This document shows positions 1 through 8,609 of a stretch of DNA of 41,176 nt, one piece after another; within the stretch, counting starts at the first letter, position 1, and every line of letters starts with the position of its first letter. The notes under the pieces were generated by a model that saw nothing but the letters and a program-made list of their open reading frames with translations, made no database searches and was not told the DNA's origin. The translations under genes and the position numbers were made by a program. Origin of the DNA: Myxococcales bacterium (lineage in GTDB: Bacteria; Myxococcota_A; Polyangia; Polyangiales; Ga0077539); assembly GCA_016792845.1 (NCBI GenBank), contig JAEUKH010000051.1:1-41176 (forward strand). Direction: 5' to 3'.

Positions 1-111
1 TCCATCACAAACGATGACGTCGTGATGACCTGGGGCCCCGTTGGTGAAGGAGATGACCTGACCCGCCTTGTAAACCACGCATCCCACAGAGCGCGCGGCT
101 TCACCCACCAT
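1..111 (-). CDS. Possible N-terminus of an uncharacterised gene cut by the window edge
   Basis: An ATG at 111 opens a frame that runs 37 codons off the left edge without a stop. The translated piece starts MVGEAARSVG and is too short to assign. It would follow the Gre-family gene on the same strand after a 133-base gap. The opposite strand is also open here, so coding status is uncertain. Confidence 0.3.
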   Translation of the reverse strand, partial: MVGEAARSVGCVVYKAGQVISFTNGAPGHHDVIVCDG

Positions 112-244
112 GGATGCCCCCGCCGCCCTCGATGGACCCCTTAGGTTGTACCTCGACCTGCACCCTTCTTGTCAAAGAGGGTCGATCGAAAGCTTCGTTG
201 TTGTGCCCGTCTGCGGCACCCCGGGCGTCAACGGGCGCAGACGC

Positions 245-730
245 TCAAGCGATTGACAGAATGGTGAGCACCCGTCGGCGCCCCCCGAGCTCGACCTGCA
301 CCTCTTCGTCGACGCTCTGATCGATCAGGGCGGCCCCCAACGGGGCTTTCAAGGTGACGACCTGAATGGGCCCCTCGGGGCCTTCGAGGGTGACCCCCGC
401 GCCGTAAGGACACAGAAAGACGCGCTGGGTCTGCCCGGTGCTCTCTTCATGCAAAGTCACCAGCGAGAGCGGACGCACGGGGCCTTCGGGGGCCTCGTCG
501 GGGGGCTGCATCGCGGCGAGGGCGTCGAGGGCCCGCTTGAGCTCGGCCGCGCGCGCGCGCTGGGCTCCCGCGAGGTAGCCCGCTTCGAGGGCCCGGGTGT
601 CTTTGTCGTTCTCGGGTTTGGCCTCTTCGTGGGTCGCCGCGGCGTGGGCGTCGCGGGCCGAGGCTTCGATGACTTCGAGCGAACGGTTGAGCGCGGCCGT
701 GAGGGCGGCGATGACGGCTTTCTTCTTCAT
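245..730 (-). CDS. GreA/GreB-family transcription elongation factor-like protein
   Basis: A 161-residue protein. Residues 1-80 are an Ala/Glu/Arg-rich helical region including the segment PENDKDTRALEAGYLAG, which I recognise from a GreAB-like family seen in many proteobacteria. Residues 100-161 look like a Gre C-terminal FKBP-like domain, with APLGAALIDQSVDEEV followed by VLTILSIA. Gre factors insert a coiled coil into the RNA polymerase secondary channel to stimulate transcript cleavage; whether this divergent member does so is not shown. I start at ATG 730, where MKKKAVIAAL begins. The frame is open to 892, but that extension is Pro/Ser/Thr-rich and overlaps the next gene. It is the third gene of a minus-strand run after the nucleotidase and the MBL hydrolase, 25 bases below the latter. 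Confidence 0.8.
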   Translation of the reverse strand: MKKKAVIAALTAALNRSLEVIEASARDAHAAATHEEAKPENDKDTRALEAGYLAGAQRARAAELKRALDALAAMQPPDEAPEGPVRPLSLVTLHEESTGQTQRVFLCPYGAGVTLEGPEGPIQVVTLKAPLGAALIDQSVDEEVQVELGGRRRVLTILSIA

Positions 731-755
731 GCAACGATGTCGTGCGCCTTGACGG

Positions 756-1625
756 CTATTCTGACCAGGCTTCGAGGGTGGGGTAGGTCTTGTCGCACCC
801 GAAACGCCCTTTGGCGTCGCGGTGCACAGCGCCCATCGCGACGGCGGGGTCGTGGGTGAAGAAGAGCCGACCGTTGCGGGCCAAGAGGTCATTCAAGAGC
901 GCGGTCTTCTCATCAATCAAGAGCTCGGGCGCGCGGTCGTATCCCATGGTGACCGGGAGGTGAACCCACGGGCGCCCGGGGATGAGATCTGCGGCGAAGA
1001 CCACGGGCCCACCCGGCATGGGCACTTCGAGGAGGCTCAGCCCCGGGGTGTGCCCGTCAGAGCGGTGAAGGGTGTACGCGGGGCCGAGCACGTCGCTGCG
1101 GGTGCCGTCGAAGAGGCGCAGCCGACCAGAGGCTTCGAGCAGCGGGGCGAGCGCGGCGATGTACGACGCGCGGTCGCGGGGGTGAGGGTGCTGCGCCCGC
1201 GCCCAGGCCTCGCGCCCCACCACGAACTCAGCCCGGGGGAAGAGCAGCCCCGGCGCGACGCCCTCTTCGTAGGGCGTCAACAGCCCGCCGGCGTGGTCAA
1301 AATGCAGGTGCGACAGCACCACCACGTCGATGCTCTCATGCGAGAAGCCGAGCCGTTCGAGGTTGTCGAGCAAGACGTGGCGCGCCTCGACGACGCCGAA
1401 GCGATCGCGCATCGCGGGCGCGAAGAACGCGCCGATGCCCGTCTCTGCGAGGATGCGCCGACCGCCCGACTCTTCAATCAACAACGCGCGACACGCGAGC
1501 GAGATGCGGTGCCGCGCGTCGGGCTCTGCCCACTCAGACCAGAGCGTGCGGGGCACGTTGCCGAACATCGCGCCGCCGTCGAGGCGCTGGGTGTTGCCCT
1601 CGACCGACCAGAGCCGTCTCTCCAT
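756..1625 (-). CDS. MBL-fold metallo-hydrolase
   Basis: A 289-residue metallo-beta-lactamase-fold enzyme. The metal motif HLHFDH is at residues 106-111, followed by the conserved GHTPG at 191-195, a bridging Asp around 213 in AADLIP, and a late FTHD. The layout resembles N-acyl-homoserine lactonase/YtnP-type hydrolases, but the substrate cannot be told from sequence. There is no signal peptide, so it is probably cytoplasmic. It starts at ATG 1625, 11 bases below the stop of the nucleotidase/barrel gene, so the two are probably cotranscribed. Confidence 0.88.
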   Translation of the reverse strand: MERRLWSVEGNTQRLDGGAMFGNVPRTLWSEWAEPDARHRISLACRALLIEESGGRRILAETGIGAFFAPAMRDRFGVVEARHVLLDNLERLGFSHESIDVVVLSHLHFDHAGGLLTPYEEGVAPGLLFPRAEFVVGREAWARAQHPHPRDRASYIAALAPLLEASGRLRLFDGTRSDVLGPAYTLHRSDGHTPGLSLLEVPMPGGPVVFAADLIPGRPWVHLPVTMGYDRAPELLIDEKTALLNDLLARNGRLFFTHDPAVAMGAVHRDAKGRFGCDKTYPTLEAWSE

Positions 1626-1636
1626 AGATCGGGTCT

Positions 1637-3898
1637 CTAATACGAATACACCTGCAACGCTCGGGTGAAATCAAACTGGAGGCCGAGGTTGATGTCGTGC
1701 GCGAGGGCCCACGGGTCGCCGCCGCGGCTCCGCGCAAAGAGGTCGTACGAGAGTGAAATCGACAGCGGCGCGAAGAGCGGAACGCTGACCCTCGCGGTGG
1801 TGCGCACGATGGCGTCGTCGGTGGCCGCGCCGGGGTCGCGCCAGGCGAACTCAGAGAAGAGCTGGCCCTCGACGTCGCGGTCGCGGATGTGAAAGAGCAC
1901 CTGCGGGGGCAGCTCGCCGCGGGCCAAGACGAGGGGCGCAAAGCGCGCCGTGCTGTCGAGGATCTCACGGTCGGCCCCGAGGCCGAAGTTCAGGTTGGCG
2001 CGGAGCGGGAGCTCGAAGCGCACCCCCGCGGTGGGGCGCACCTGGAGGTGGTGAAAATCGCGGCTCGCGAGCTCGCCCGAGGGGCGGGTGAACTCGCTCT
2101 CCAGGTAGCTCTCGCCGTACGGCAAGGGCTGGTACCAATGGCGTCGACGGTAGAGCGCGCGCCAGGCGAACTGATTGCGCAGCGCGATCAGGTCGGCGCT
2201 CTTGAGGAGCCCGGTGTCTTCACCCGTCTGTTCGACGGTGCGGGTGAAGCCGAGCCGCATCCTGAGGTTGTTGTCGAGGGTGTAGCGCGGGTGGTCTGCG
2301 TCGGCGCGAAACTCGCCGTCGAGCTGGATCGCGGTCGAGCCCGAGCGCGCGAGCTGCGGGTCTTGATAGTTTTGCGGGTTGTTGATGGTGGTCTGCGCCC
2401 AGCTCGCGTCGATGAAGGCGTGAAAGAGCCAGCGGGTGCGCCGCGCCGGGTCGATGGGGCTTTGGGTGATGTCACCCCGTCGCGGTCGGTTGAGCCAGGC
2501 CGAGAAGACCTCGCGCGGCCCTTGGGCGCCGGCGAGCTGGAATTCATCGGCGACGCCCTCGCCGAGGCCGCCGTCACCGCCGCCGACCACGAAGCCCGTG
2601 CTCACCACGCGGTAGCGCTGCGACTCGACCAGCGGGCGACCGTTGACCGACCAGTGTTCGTCGTCTTCCTGGGTGACGCCGCGCACACGGAAGCGGGCCG
2701 CGCGGCCGCTCTGCAACAAGGCCACGAGGGCCTCGCCGGTCATGGTGCCGACGTACAAGCGGTCGTCAAAAGGCAGCGCCCCCATCACGTCGAGCTGCGT
2801 GACCCGCTCCTGCAACGGGAAGCGCGCGAGCGGACGCAGCGCCCCGCGGTTGATGACGGCGACCTCGGCGGTGGCGTGCTCGCGCAACACATCGAGCAAG
2901 AGCGAGGTCATGCCCTCGCGGTCGAGCGGCGCGGTGAGGTTTGCGCCCTGAAAATGCGAGCGATCGAGGGCGCAGAGGTCGCCCGAGAGGGCCCCAAGGA
3001 GGCTCTCGGCCGCCGCCGGGAGGGGCGCCTCGCCGGGCTCCACCAGCGTCGGCGTTGCGCCGAGGTCGTTCAGGTCGAGCGCCATCACCCGACCCGGTTC
3101 GGTGGCATGAACCCGCAGCCCCGCACGGTCAACCTGAAGGTGCGAGAGCTGCCCCGAGAGGTCGTTGGCGACGAGCAGCTCGGCCCGCTGCTCGGCCGGC
3201 AGACCGTGGGCCACCCTGAGGGTGTCATCGAGGCTCCCGGGCCACGCGGGGTCGTAGAGCGCGATCACCCGGGCGGCCCCCGCGGCCCGCGCCTGGAGCG
3301 TCATACGCGCCAGGATTTCAGCCGGGTTTTCGAGGGTCAAGCCCGCCGCGCGGTCGCGCGCGATGGCCTCAAGGTTGCCGGGCGCCACCAGGGCGATCAC
3401 GGCCACGCGTGTGCCCGCCACGTCGAGCACCCGGGGCGCGTCGTCGGCGTCGTCGAGGGCCTCGCAGAGGGTCGACGCCTCGGGCGCGCAGCGAAGATTG
3501 CTCAGCAGCATCGGCACCCCCGCCTGGCGCAGCGCCCGCGCCCGGGTCACCAGGTCTTCGCGCGGCGCCGCCAGGTCGCGGTGCCCGACCCCGAGGGCCT
3601 GATAGCCCAAGGCCCGCACCGCTTGGGCCGCCGCGTCGGGGTGCGAGACCGACAAGCGGTGGGCCAAGGCCGAGGCCCCGAAGAGATCGCCCGCGTCGAT
3701 GCGGAGCCCCTCTCCGGCGGCCGCGAGGGCCCCCGCGAGCCGCGCGAGACCCGCGTCGCGGGGAGGCGCCTCGGCGCACCGGAGCGGCAACACGTCGGCC
3801 TGAAAGCCGCTAGAGACCACCACCCGCAACGGCTGGGTCTGGGCCGTCACCGCGGGCGTCGAGAGAACAAGCGCGAGGGCCAGTGCACGGGGCTTCAC
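1637..3898 (-). CDS. Secreted 5'-nucleotidase-like protein joined to a C-terminal beta-barrel
   Basis: A 753-residue protein with GTG start at 3898 and a signal peptide over about residues 1-20. Residues 24-275 resemble the metallophosphatase half of UshA/5'-nucleotidases: DAGD is at 68-71, but the first DxH motif is absent and the GNHE block reads GHRD, so the metal site looks degenerate. Residues 325-450 match the 5'-nucleotidase C-terminal half (VINRGALR, PFDDRLYVGTMTG, GGGDGG). From about 490 to the end, alternating aromatic and polar strands finish in VYSY, a terminal aromatic typical of outer-membrane barrels. I infer the nucleotidase-like part is carried on a barrel at the outer membrane. 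Catalytic activity is doubtful. It heads the operon with the MBL hydrolase and Gre-like genes. Confidence 0.78.
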   Translation of the reverse strand: MKPRALALALVLSTPAVTAQTQPLRVVVSSGFQADVLPLRCAEAPPRDAGLARLAGALAAAGEGLRIDAGDLFGASALAHRLSVSHPDAAAQAVRALGYQALGVGHRDLAAPREDLVTRARALRQAGVPMLLSNLRCAPEASTLCEALDDADDAPRVLDVAGTRVAVIALVAPGNLEAIARDRAAGLTLENPAEILARMTLQARAAGAARVIALYDPAWPGSLDDTLRVAHGLPAEQRAELLVANDLSGQLSHLQVDRAGLRVHATEPGRVMALDLNDLGATPTLVEPGEAPLPAAAESLLGALSGDLCALDRSHFQGANLTAPLDREGMTSLLLDVLREHATAEVAVINRGALRPLARFPLQERVTQLDVMGALPFDDRLYVGTMTGEALVALLQSGRAARFRVRGVTQEDDEHWSVNGRPLVESQRYRVVSTGFVVGGGDGGLGEGVADEFQLAGAQGPREVFSAWLNRPRRGDITQSPIDPARRTRWLFHAFIDASWAQTTINNPQNYQDPQLARSGSTAIQLDGEFRADADHPRYTLDNNLRMRLGFTRTVEQTGEDTGLLKSADLIALRNQFAWRALYRRRHWYQPLPYGESYLESEFTRPSGELASRDFHHLQVRPTAGVRFELPLRANLNFGLGADREILDSTARFAPLVLARGELPPQVLFHIRDRDVEGQLFSEFAWRDPGAATDDAIVRTTARVSVPLFAPLSISLSYDLFARSRGGDPWALAHDINLGLQFDFTRALQVYSY

Positions 3899-3942
3899 AG
3901 CCCCGATCGGGTATCACAAATCGCCCTCAGACTTCGCGCGTT

Positions 3943-5007
3943 TCAGTTGAGCTGCTCGCACGGGATCTTCACCCGCACGACCCAACCGACGTCGCCGCGC
4001 TTGACCTCGGCGCTGCCGCCGAGCGACACCACGCGGCCCTTGAGGGTGGCCACGGTGCGCCGCGCGCGCTGACCCTCGCCGTTGGGGCCGTCGCCGTCAT
4101 CGAGCACCTCCATCACGAGGCCCCCTTCGGCACGCCGGAGCGTCACCGCGAGGTTGGCCGGGGCGGTGTCACGGAGGGCCTGGTGGGTGGCCTCTTGCAC
4201 GATCTTGAGCACCCCTTGGCGCATCTTCGAGCTCGGGGGCGCGAGGCCCCGCAGCTCGGCGTGCACCGTCGAGACCACCCCGGCGCTCTCGCAGAGGGCG
4301 GTGACGGTGACCCTGAGGCGCTCGACCAGCCCTTCCCAACCGTTGTCGTCGACGGCGGGGCTCGCGCCGCCCTCGACGGCGGGCATCTCGGGGCGCGTCG
4401 AGGGCACCGAGCGGCTCCGCGGGCGTCGCTCGTCACGGCTGCGGCCCGAACCGCGGCGCTCTTGGAGCAGCGCCTCGCGCTCGGCCAGCACGAACACCAG
4501 CGAGTGGGTGGCCCGCGCGAGGGTGACGTGCGCGAAGGTGATCAGCCCGACCGCCAGCGCAGTCGGCAGCACGGGTTGGTGCGACACCGCGCGGGTCAAC
4601 ACCGCGAGGGGCGCGCTCAGGCCCGCGAGCAAGACCACCCGCGGCGGCGGCACCCGCGTCGCGAGGAGCACCATGGCCACGCCGTAGAGCACCATCGCGA
4701 CCCCGAAGGGCGCGGCGCTCATCGCTGACAAGACCGCGAGCGCGACGAGGCAGAGCAGCCACGCGATGTCGTCTGCGAGGGCCCAACGCCCCTCTTGGCC
4801 CACCCACGCCGCAGCCCCCGCGGCGAAGAGCGCGGGCAAGCCCGGGAGCAACACCGCCCCCACCGTCGCGGGCGAAAAATACTGCGCCCACCGCGGGAGA
4901 AGGCCCGAGAAGAACGGCAGCACCACCGCGCTCGCGGTCAACACCACGAGCGACCAACGGCGTTGCCGCGCCTTGCGTACGTCAAGCAGCACCGAGACCG
5001 GCGTCAC
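3943..5007 (-). CDS. Membrane sensor with degenerate NarX-type histidine-kinase ATPase domain
   Basis: A 354-residue protein (GTG start at 5007). Residues 18-170 hold about six hydrophobic segments. A charged Arg/Ser/Pro linker spans 182-215. The remainder resembles NarX/DesK-type kinases: LKIVQEATHQAL at 267-278, DDGDG (G1 box) at 303-307, and VVSLGGSAEV near 327-335. Two features look broken. The N box has Gln-Ala-Leu where NAL is expected, and I see no phospho-accepting His in the shortened helical region before it. It may be a pseudokinase or a non-phosphorylating partner. No response regulator is adjacent. It lies 44 bases upstream of the nucleotidase gene on the same strand. Confidence 0.72.
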   Translation of the reverse strand: MTPVSVLLDVRKARQRRWSLVVLTASAVVLPFFSGLLPRWAQYFSPATVGAVLLPGLPALFAAGAAAWVGQEGRWALADDIAWLLCLVALAVLSAMSAAPFGVAMVLYGVAMVLLATRVPPPRVVLLAGLSAPLAVLTRAVSHQPVLPTALAVGLITFAHVTLARATHSLVFVLAEREALLQERRGSGRSRDERRPRSRSVPSTRPEMPAVEGGASPAVDDNGWEGLVERLRVTVTALCESAGVVSTVHAELRGLAPPSSKMRQGVLKIVQEATHQALRDTAPANLAVTLRRAEGGLVMEVLDDGDGPNGEGQRARRTVATLKGRVVSLGGSAEVKRGDVGWVVRVKIPCEQLN

Positions 5008-5043
5008 CCGACGACTCTAGCGCCAACTCGGCCCCGTGAAAAC

Positions 5044-5514
5044 TCAACCCCGCGCGCCGAACGCATCGAGCCCCCGCGCGGCCTGACCGCGGATCTTGTT
5101 CTGCACCATGGGCGACCACCCGAGGAGCACCCCCATCGGCCCGAGGGCCATCCGCGACCAACGCCAGAGGTCGAACTGATCGACATGCTCGACGATCTTG
5201 CCGTCGCGGAAGACGAAGCGCGCGTCGATGACGTTGTGCACCTTGCGACCCGTGGCCGAGAAGGTGTAGCGCGCCTCCCAATGGGCCCGCCCCGCGTGGT
5301 CGTCGGCCTCGACCCCTGAGAACTCGAGGGTGAGGTCTTTGCCGCGCTCGCAGAGCATCGCCCACATGGCCCGCGCCCGAGGCCCCCGCAGGTCGGTGAA
5401 GACCGGGTCGCTGAAGCGCACGTCGTCGGCGTAGAGCGCCCCCATGGCCGCCGCGTCGCGGCGCTGAAACGCAGTGTAGAATGACTCGATCAGGGCGGCG
5501 TTGGGGTGGGGCAT
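5044..5514 (-). CDS. NTF2/SnoaL-like family protein
   Basis: A 156-residue protein with the usual small-barrel signature: an N-terminal helix followed by FYTAFQRRDAAAMGALYADDV, then FSDPVF, EARYTFSATGRKVHN and a FVFRDGKIVEHVDQFDLWRW strand. This fold covers SnoaL-like isomerases, ketosteroid isomerase and ligand-binding proteins. The FRDGKI..EH..Q.D pattern is common in uncharacterised SnoaL-like proteins, so no reaction can be named. It starts at ATG 5514. It sits 36 bases upstream of the sensor gene in the same direction. Confidence 0.85.
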   Translation of the reverse strand: MPHPNAALIESFYTAFQRRDAAAMGALYADDVRFSDPVFTDLRGPRARAMWAMLCERGKDLTLEFSGVEADDHAGRAHWEARYTFSATGRKVHNVIDARFVFRDGKIVEHVDQFDLWRWSRMALGPMGVLLGWSPMVQNKIRGQAARGLDAFGARG

Positions 5515-5552
5515 GGTGGGCGCCCGAGACTACACACCCCAATGCGTAATGA

Positions 5553-5567
5553 AAGACCGATTGTCTT
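5553..5567. repeat. AAGAC-N5-GTCTT palindrome
   Basis: AAGACCGATTGTCTT has the same GAC-N5-GTC core and spacing as the TTGAC-N5-GTCAA sites at 17-22 kb, with different outer bases. It lies between the NTF2-like gene and the stop codon of the membrane protein. Confidence 0.4.
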
Positions 5568-6925
5568 CAATCAGGTTGAAACATCCCGTGGGCGTCGTTG
5601 TCGCCTTGGTACACCTCGTTGGGGCGGTCGAAGGTCGCCGCGCCGAAGGTGTTGACCGCGATGGCGAGGGCCAGGAGCGCCCACTGCCAGCGGCGAAAGG
5701 GCCTGCCCATCACCGCGAGGAGCAGCACCAGAAAGACCGCGTAGTCGTTTGAGAAGCGGTACCCGAACTGCACCCAGCCCGAGTTCTGATACAGCAAATC
5801 GACCGACGCGATGACCAGCGCGGCGATGCCCGCCGACCAGCCGAGGGCGTGCCTCCGCGCGGGGCGGAGCAGCTCAAGGTATTGCGGCGTGGTGACCCAA
5901 AGCGCGAGCCCGTGCCGCGAGATCTGGATGAAGGGTGCCGTGCGCGTGACCCAGGGCAAGAGCGCCAGCACGACCCCGAGGTTGCGCGAGAGGTAGTGGT
6001 AGTTGAAGAGACCCCACCGGGCGATGCGGGCCTGCCAGCGGATCTGGAGGTAGCGGTACCCGACCTCGCCCGCGTCGCCGAAGCGGAGCTTGTTCAAGAG
6101 CAGGTAGACCCCCAAGGCGAGCAGCACCGGGAGCGAAAAGCGCACGATCGATCGCAGCGCCCGGGGCCAATCGACCCCGCGGAGCCAGCGCAGGAGGCCA
6201 CCCTCGGAGGGCCGCGCGTCGTCTGAGGCCGCGCCCGCGAGGCGATGCACCCGCAGGGCTTCGAGGCCGAAGAACACCGCGCCGAACAGCGTCGAGGTGC
6301 GGGTGTGAAAGCTCAATCCCAGAAACAGGCCCGCCAGGAGGGGGCTCCGCGCGTCGAGGGCGTGCCAGACGTAGGCGACGCCCAACGAGGCCGCGACGAT
6401 GTGGGCCACGAACCAGACCGAGCCCTGCACGGCGCAGTAGAAGAACACCGTGCCGAAGGCGAAGAGCGCCGTCAGCGCGAGGTTCTCGCGCCAGGGGCGG
6501 GTCGAGTGGCCGCGCTTCACCAAGGCTTCGAGAAGGCCGTACAAGAGCGCCGGGGCCAGCGCCGCGAGGAGCACGTCGAGGACCCGGTTCGGGAAGTTGC
6601 GCCCGAACAACGCCACCGCCGGCATGTAGATCACCGCGGGCAAGCTCGGAAACGCCACAAACCAACGGTCGTTGAAGCGCGCCCAGTCGTTGCCCCCGCC
6701 GCCCGGCGGGCACACCTCGCCCTGCGCCACTCCAACGTCACACCGAACCGACAAGGTGCCGTGAAGGTACGCATCGGCCAGATACGAGAAATGGTTGTCG
6801 GGAGAGTGAACCCGAAGACGGTCGCCCGCGAAGGCCGCATACACCGCGAGGGCCATCACAAAGACCGCCAACATCACCCGACGCACCGCAGGGCGCGACG
6901 AAACCCCCTCGGCTGTTTCACTCAT
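5567..6925 (-). CDS. Multipass membrane protein, possible GT-C type glycosyltransferase
   Basis: A 452-residue protein from ATG 6925 (MSETAEGV). A longer frame to 7045 exists but looks non-coding. About ten to twelve hydrophobic segments fill the chain. The first extracytoplasmic loop contains RVHSPDNHFSYLADAYLHG and then a Gly-rich PPGGGGNDWARFNDRWF stretch. A big loop after the first helix with acidic and aromatic residues is typical of GT39/PMT-like membrane glycosyltransferases, but I see no definite catalytic Asp-Glu pair. An O-antigen or polyprenyl-sugar role is only a suggestion. A 15-base palindrome overlaps the stop codon. Confidence 0.72.
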   Translation of the reverse strand: MSETAEGVSSRPAVRRVMLAVFVMALAVYAAFAGDRLRVHSPDNHFSYLADAYLHGTLSVRCDVGVAQGEVCPPGGGGNDWARFNDRWFVAFPSLPAVIYMPAVALFGRNFPNRVLDVLLAALAPALLYGLLEALVKRGHSTRPWRENLALTALFAFGTVFFYCAVQGSVWFVAHIVAASLGVAYVWHALDARSPLLAGLFLGLSFHTRTSTLFGAVFFGLEALRVHRLAGAASDDARPSEGGLLRWLRGVDWPRALRSIVRFSLPVLLALGVYLLLNKLRFGDAGEVGYRYLQIRWQARIARWGLFNYHYLSRNLGVVLALLPWVTRTAPFIQISRHGLALWVTTPQYLELLRPARRHALGWSAGIAALVIASVDLLYQNSGWVQFGYRFSNDYAVFLVLLLAVMGRPFRRWQWALLALAIAVNTFGAATFDRPNEVYQGDNDAHGMFQPD

Positions 6926-7284
6926 AGCGCCGCCGATTACCAGCTTCAGCCCAACAAAGACAATCACCCTCCTCGCCCGCCGTGCGGCGTTCTGGCGTGA
7001 GGGCCCGGGGCCACGGGTGGGGCACTTTGTGGGGCGCGGCGTCAAGGCTGCCGCTGCGGGGGTGAATCGCCCCGCTGTGCACAGTCTAAATGTTTGAGAT
7101 TACAGGTTTTTTCGTCGATTGAGCCTTGCCCTGAGGGGGGCCCGGGCGTACCCCTTGGGCGGATATGGCAAGGTTGAAGAAAGGGGCTCGCGCCCATCTG
7201 CCTCGTGAGGCGAAGGTCTCGTCGGCGGCGACGTCGGTGAAGCCTGCGTCTGGCGGTGTGGCCGCGCCCTTGGCAGAGGAGCCG
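6926..7284. other. Divergent intergenic region
   Basis: This separates the minus-strand membrane protein from the plus-strand secreted protein and should hold both promoters. The most AT-rich part is about 7086-7122 (the TTTGAGATTACAGG and TTTTTTCG stretch). The frame of the plus-strand gene stays open back to 7165, but that part has weaker GC at third positions, so I leave it out. I see no convincing hairpin. Confidence 0.4.
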
Positions 7285-8511
7285 ATGACGACGAACAAGC
7301 CGACGCGGCTGCCGTGGGCGATCGCCGGGGCGGCGCTCTTGGGGGTCGCGGCGATGTGGGCCTCGGGTCGTGGGGCCGCGACGTCGCAGCGGCCGACGGT
7401 CGAAGAGGCCGGGGCGGTGTCGCGGGCTCAGGCCTCGGCGGCCGACTCTGCGGCCGACAACGAGCCCGGGTACTGGGGCGAGGTCGACGTCGAAGACATC
7501 ACGTTGCGCCTGCCCTCGGGGTACGTCTCGCTCGGCGACTGCGAGTCGAGCTTTCACCCGTGGGTGTTTGATCAGACGCCCAACGCCGAGGCGGCCGAGC
7601 GACAGATGGCCGAGCTCGGCTTGACCCCCGCGCAGCGCGCGCGGCTCAGGCCCTTGCTCGAATGTGACGCGCAGACGTGCCGGGTCCAGCCGCCCGACGA
7701 GCTCGTGGGGGCGCTCAGCCCCGCGGTGCGCGCGCAGATCATGCGGCGCCTCGCGATGGTGGCCGAGAACGAGCAGCTCAGGTACCCCTTTCGGCGGGCG
7801 CGGCGCTACGGGCGGTGGGCTGACATGCCGTGGCTCCGGCCGACGGTGCGCGACATGTTCGCGCGGGTCGCCTACCAAGAGAGCGGCGACGACGTGGTGG
7901 TCGACACGAGCTACGCGTGCCGGGCGCTGCAAGAGCCCGCCGAGCGGATCGAATTCATGGAGGCCCTCAAGGTGCGCTACGGCCTCGCGGCGCACCTCCG
8001 GGTCGACCCTTCGACCCCGCTCGAACCGCTCGCGCGGTGGTACAGCCGCCGCGGCAACAGCGCCGAGGTGCTCAGCACCCTGCGTACGGCGCAAGCGGGC
8101 CCGCGACGGGTGACCCTGCACGACCTCCTGCCGCCCCTCGCGCGGCTCCGTCACGACAGCTTTCCGCGCCTCGACGAGCCGGCCTTCGATTGCTTCTGGA
8201 GCGCGCTGCACTTCTTCGACGGCGCCGACGCCTCGACGCACCTGCCCGGGCTCGAAGGCTTTCAGATGGCCCTCCGCACCCAGTACCAGCGGGTGCCGCG
8301 CGACGAGCTTCGGTACGGCGACATGCTGGTGTTTATCAGCAACCAGGGGGTGCCCACCCACGCGGTGAATGTGATCACCCCGACGCTGGTGTTCACCAAG
8401 AACGGCGGCTCGCCGCGGCGCCCTTGGGCCATCATGCGCCTCGACGATGTGCGGGCTCAGTACCCCAATGTCACAGACATTCAAGGGTATCGCCTGCGCT
8501 CGGGCGCTTGA
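7285..8511 (+). CDS. Membrane-anchored protein, possible NlpC/P60-like cysteine hydrolase
   Basis: A 408-residue protein starting at ATG 7285 behind the strong ribosome site AGAGGA. A longer frame from 7165 (40 more residues) exists. Residues 10-27 form a single hydrophobic anchor, followed by an Ala/Ser-rich linker. The first 290 residues are unfamiliar. Residues 300-400 recall papain-like NlpC/P60 or amidase folds: FDCFWSALHFF (Cys303) at a helix start, then RYGDMLVFIS (Gly-Asp 345-346), then PTHAVNVI (His359) and TLVFTKNGG. A nucleophile Cys, a GDMLVF strand and a His in this order suit that superfamily. Cell-wall peptide cleavage is therefore plausible but unproven. It is a single-gene unit. 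Confidence 0.72.
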   Translation: MTTNKPTRLPWAIAGAALLGVAAMWASGRGAATSQRPTVEEAGAVSRAQASAADSAADNEPGYWGEVDVEDITLRLPSGYVSLGDCESSFHPWVFDQTPNAEAAERQMAELGLTPAQRARLRPLLECDAQTCRVQPPDELVGALSPAVRAQIMRRLAMVAENEQLRYPFRRARRYGRWADMPWLRPTVRDMFARVAYQESGDDVVVDTSYACRALQEPAERIEFMEALKVRYGLAAHLRVDPSTPLEPLARWYSRRGNSAEVLSTLRTAQAGPRRVTLHDLLPPLARLRHDSFPRLDEPAFDCFWSALHFFDGADASTHLPGLEGFQMALRTQYQRVPRDELRYGDMLVFISNQGVPTHAVNVITPTLVFTKNGGSPRRPWAIMRLDDVRAQYPNVTDIQGYRLRSGA

Positions 8512-8609
8512 CGCAGGGCCTTCGTCGATCTTAGAGCACGCGGCGCGTTGACGTGGCGCTGAGGTGATCGCAACAACCCTCACACCCGCCTCGCGATGGA
8601 GACGCTCCG

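Noticed and set aside
1889..4072. Long plus-strand frame of 727 codons
   Set aside because: Antisense shadow of the nucleotidase/barrel gene; its composition is that of a reversed GC-rich frame, with no domain.
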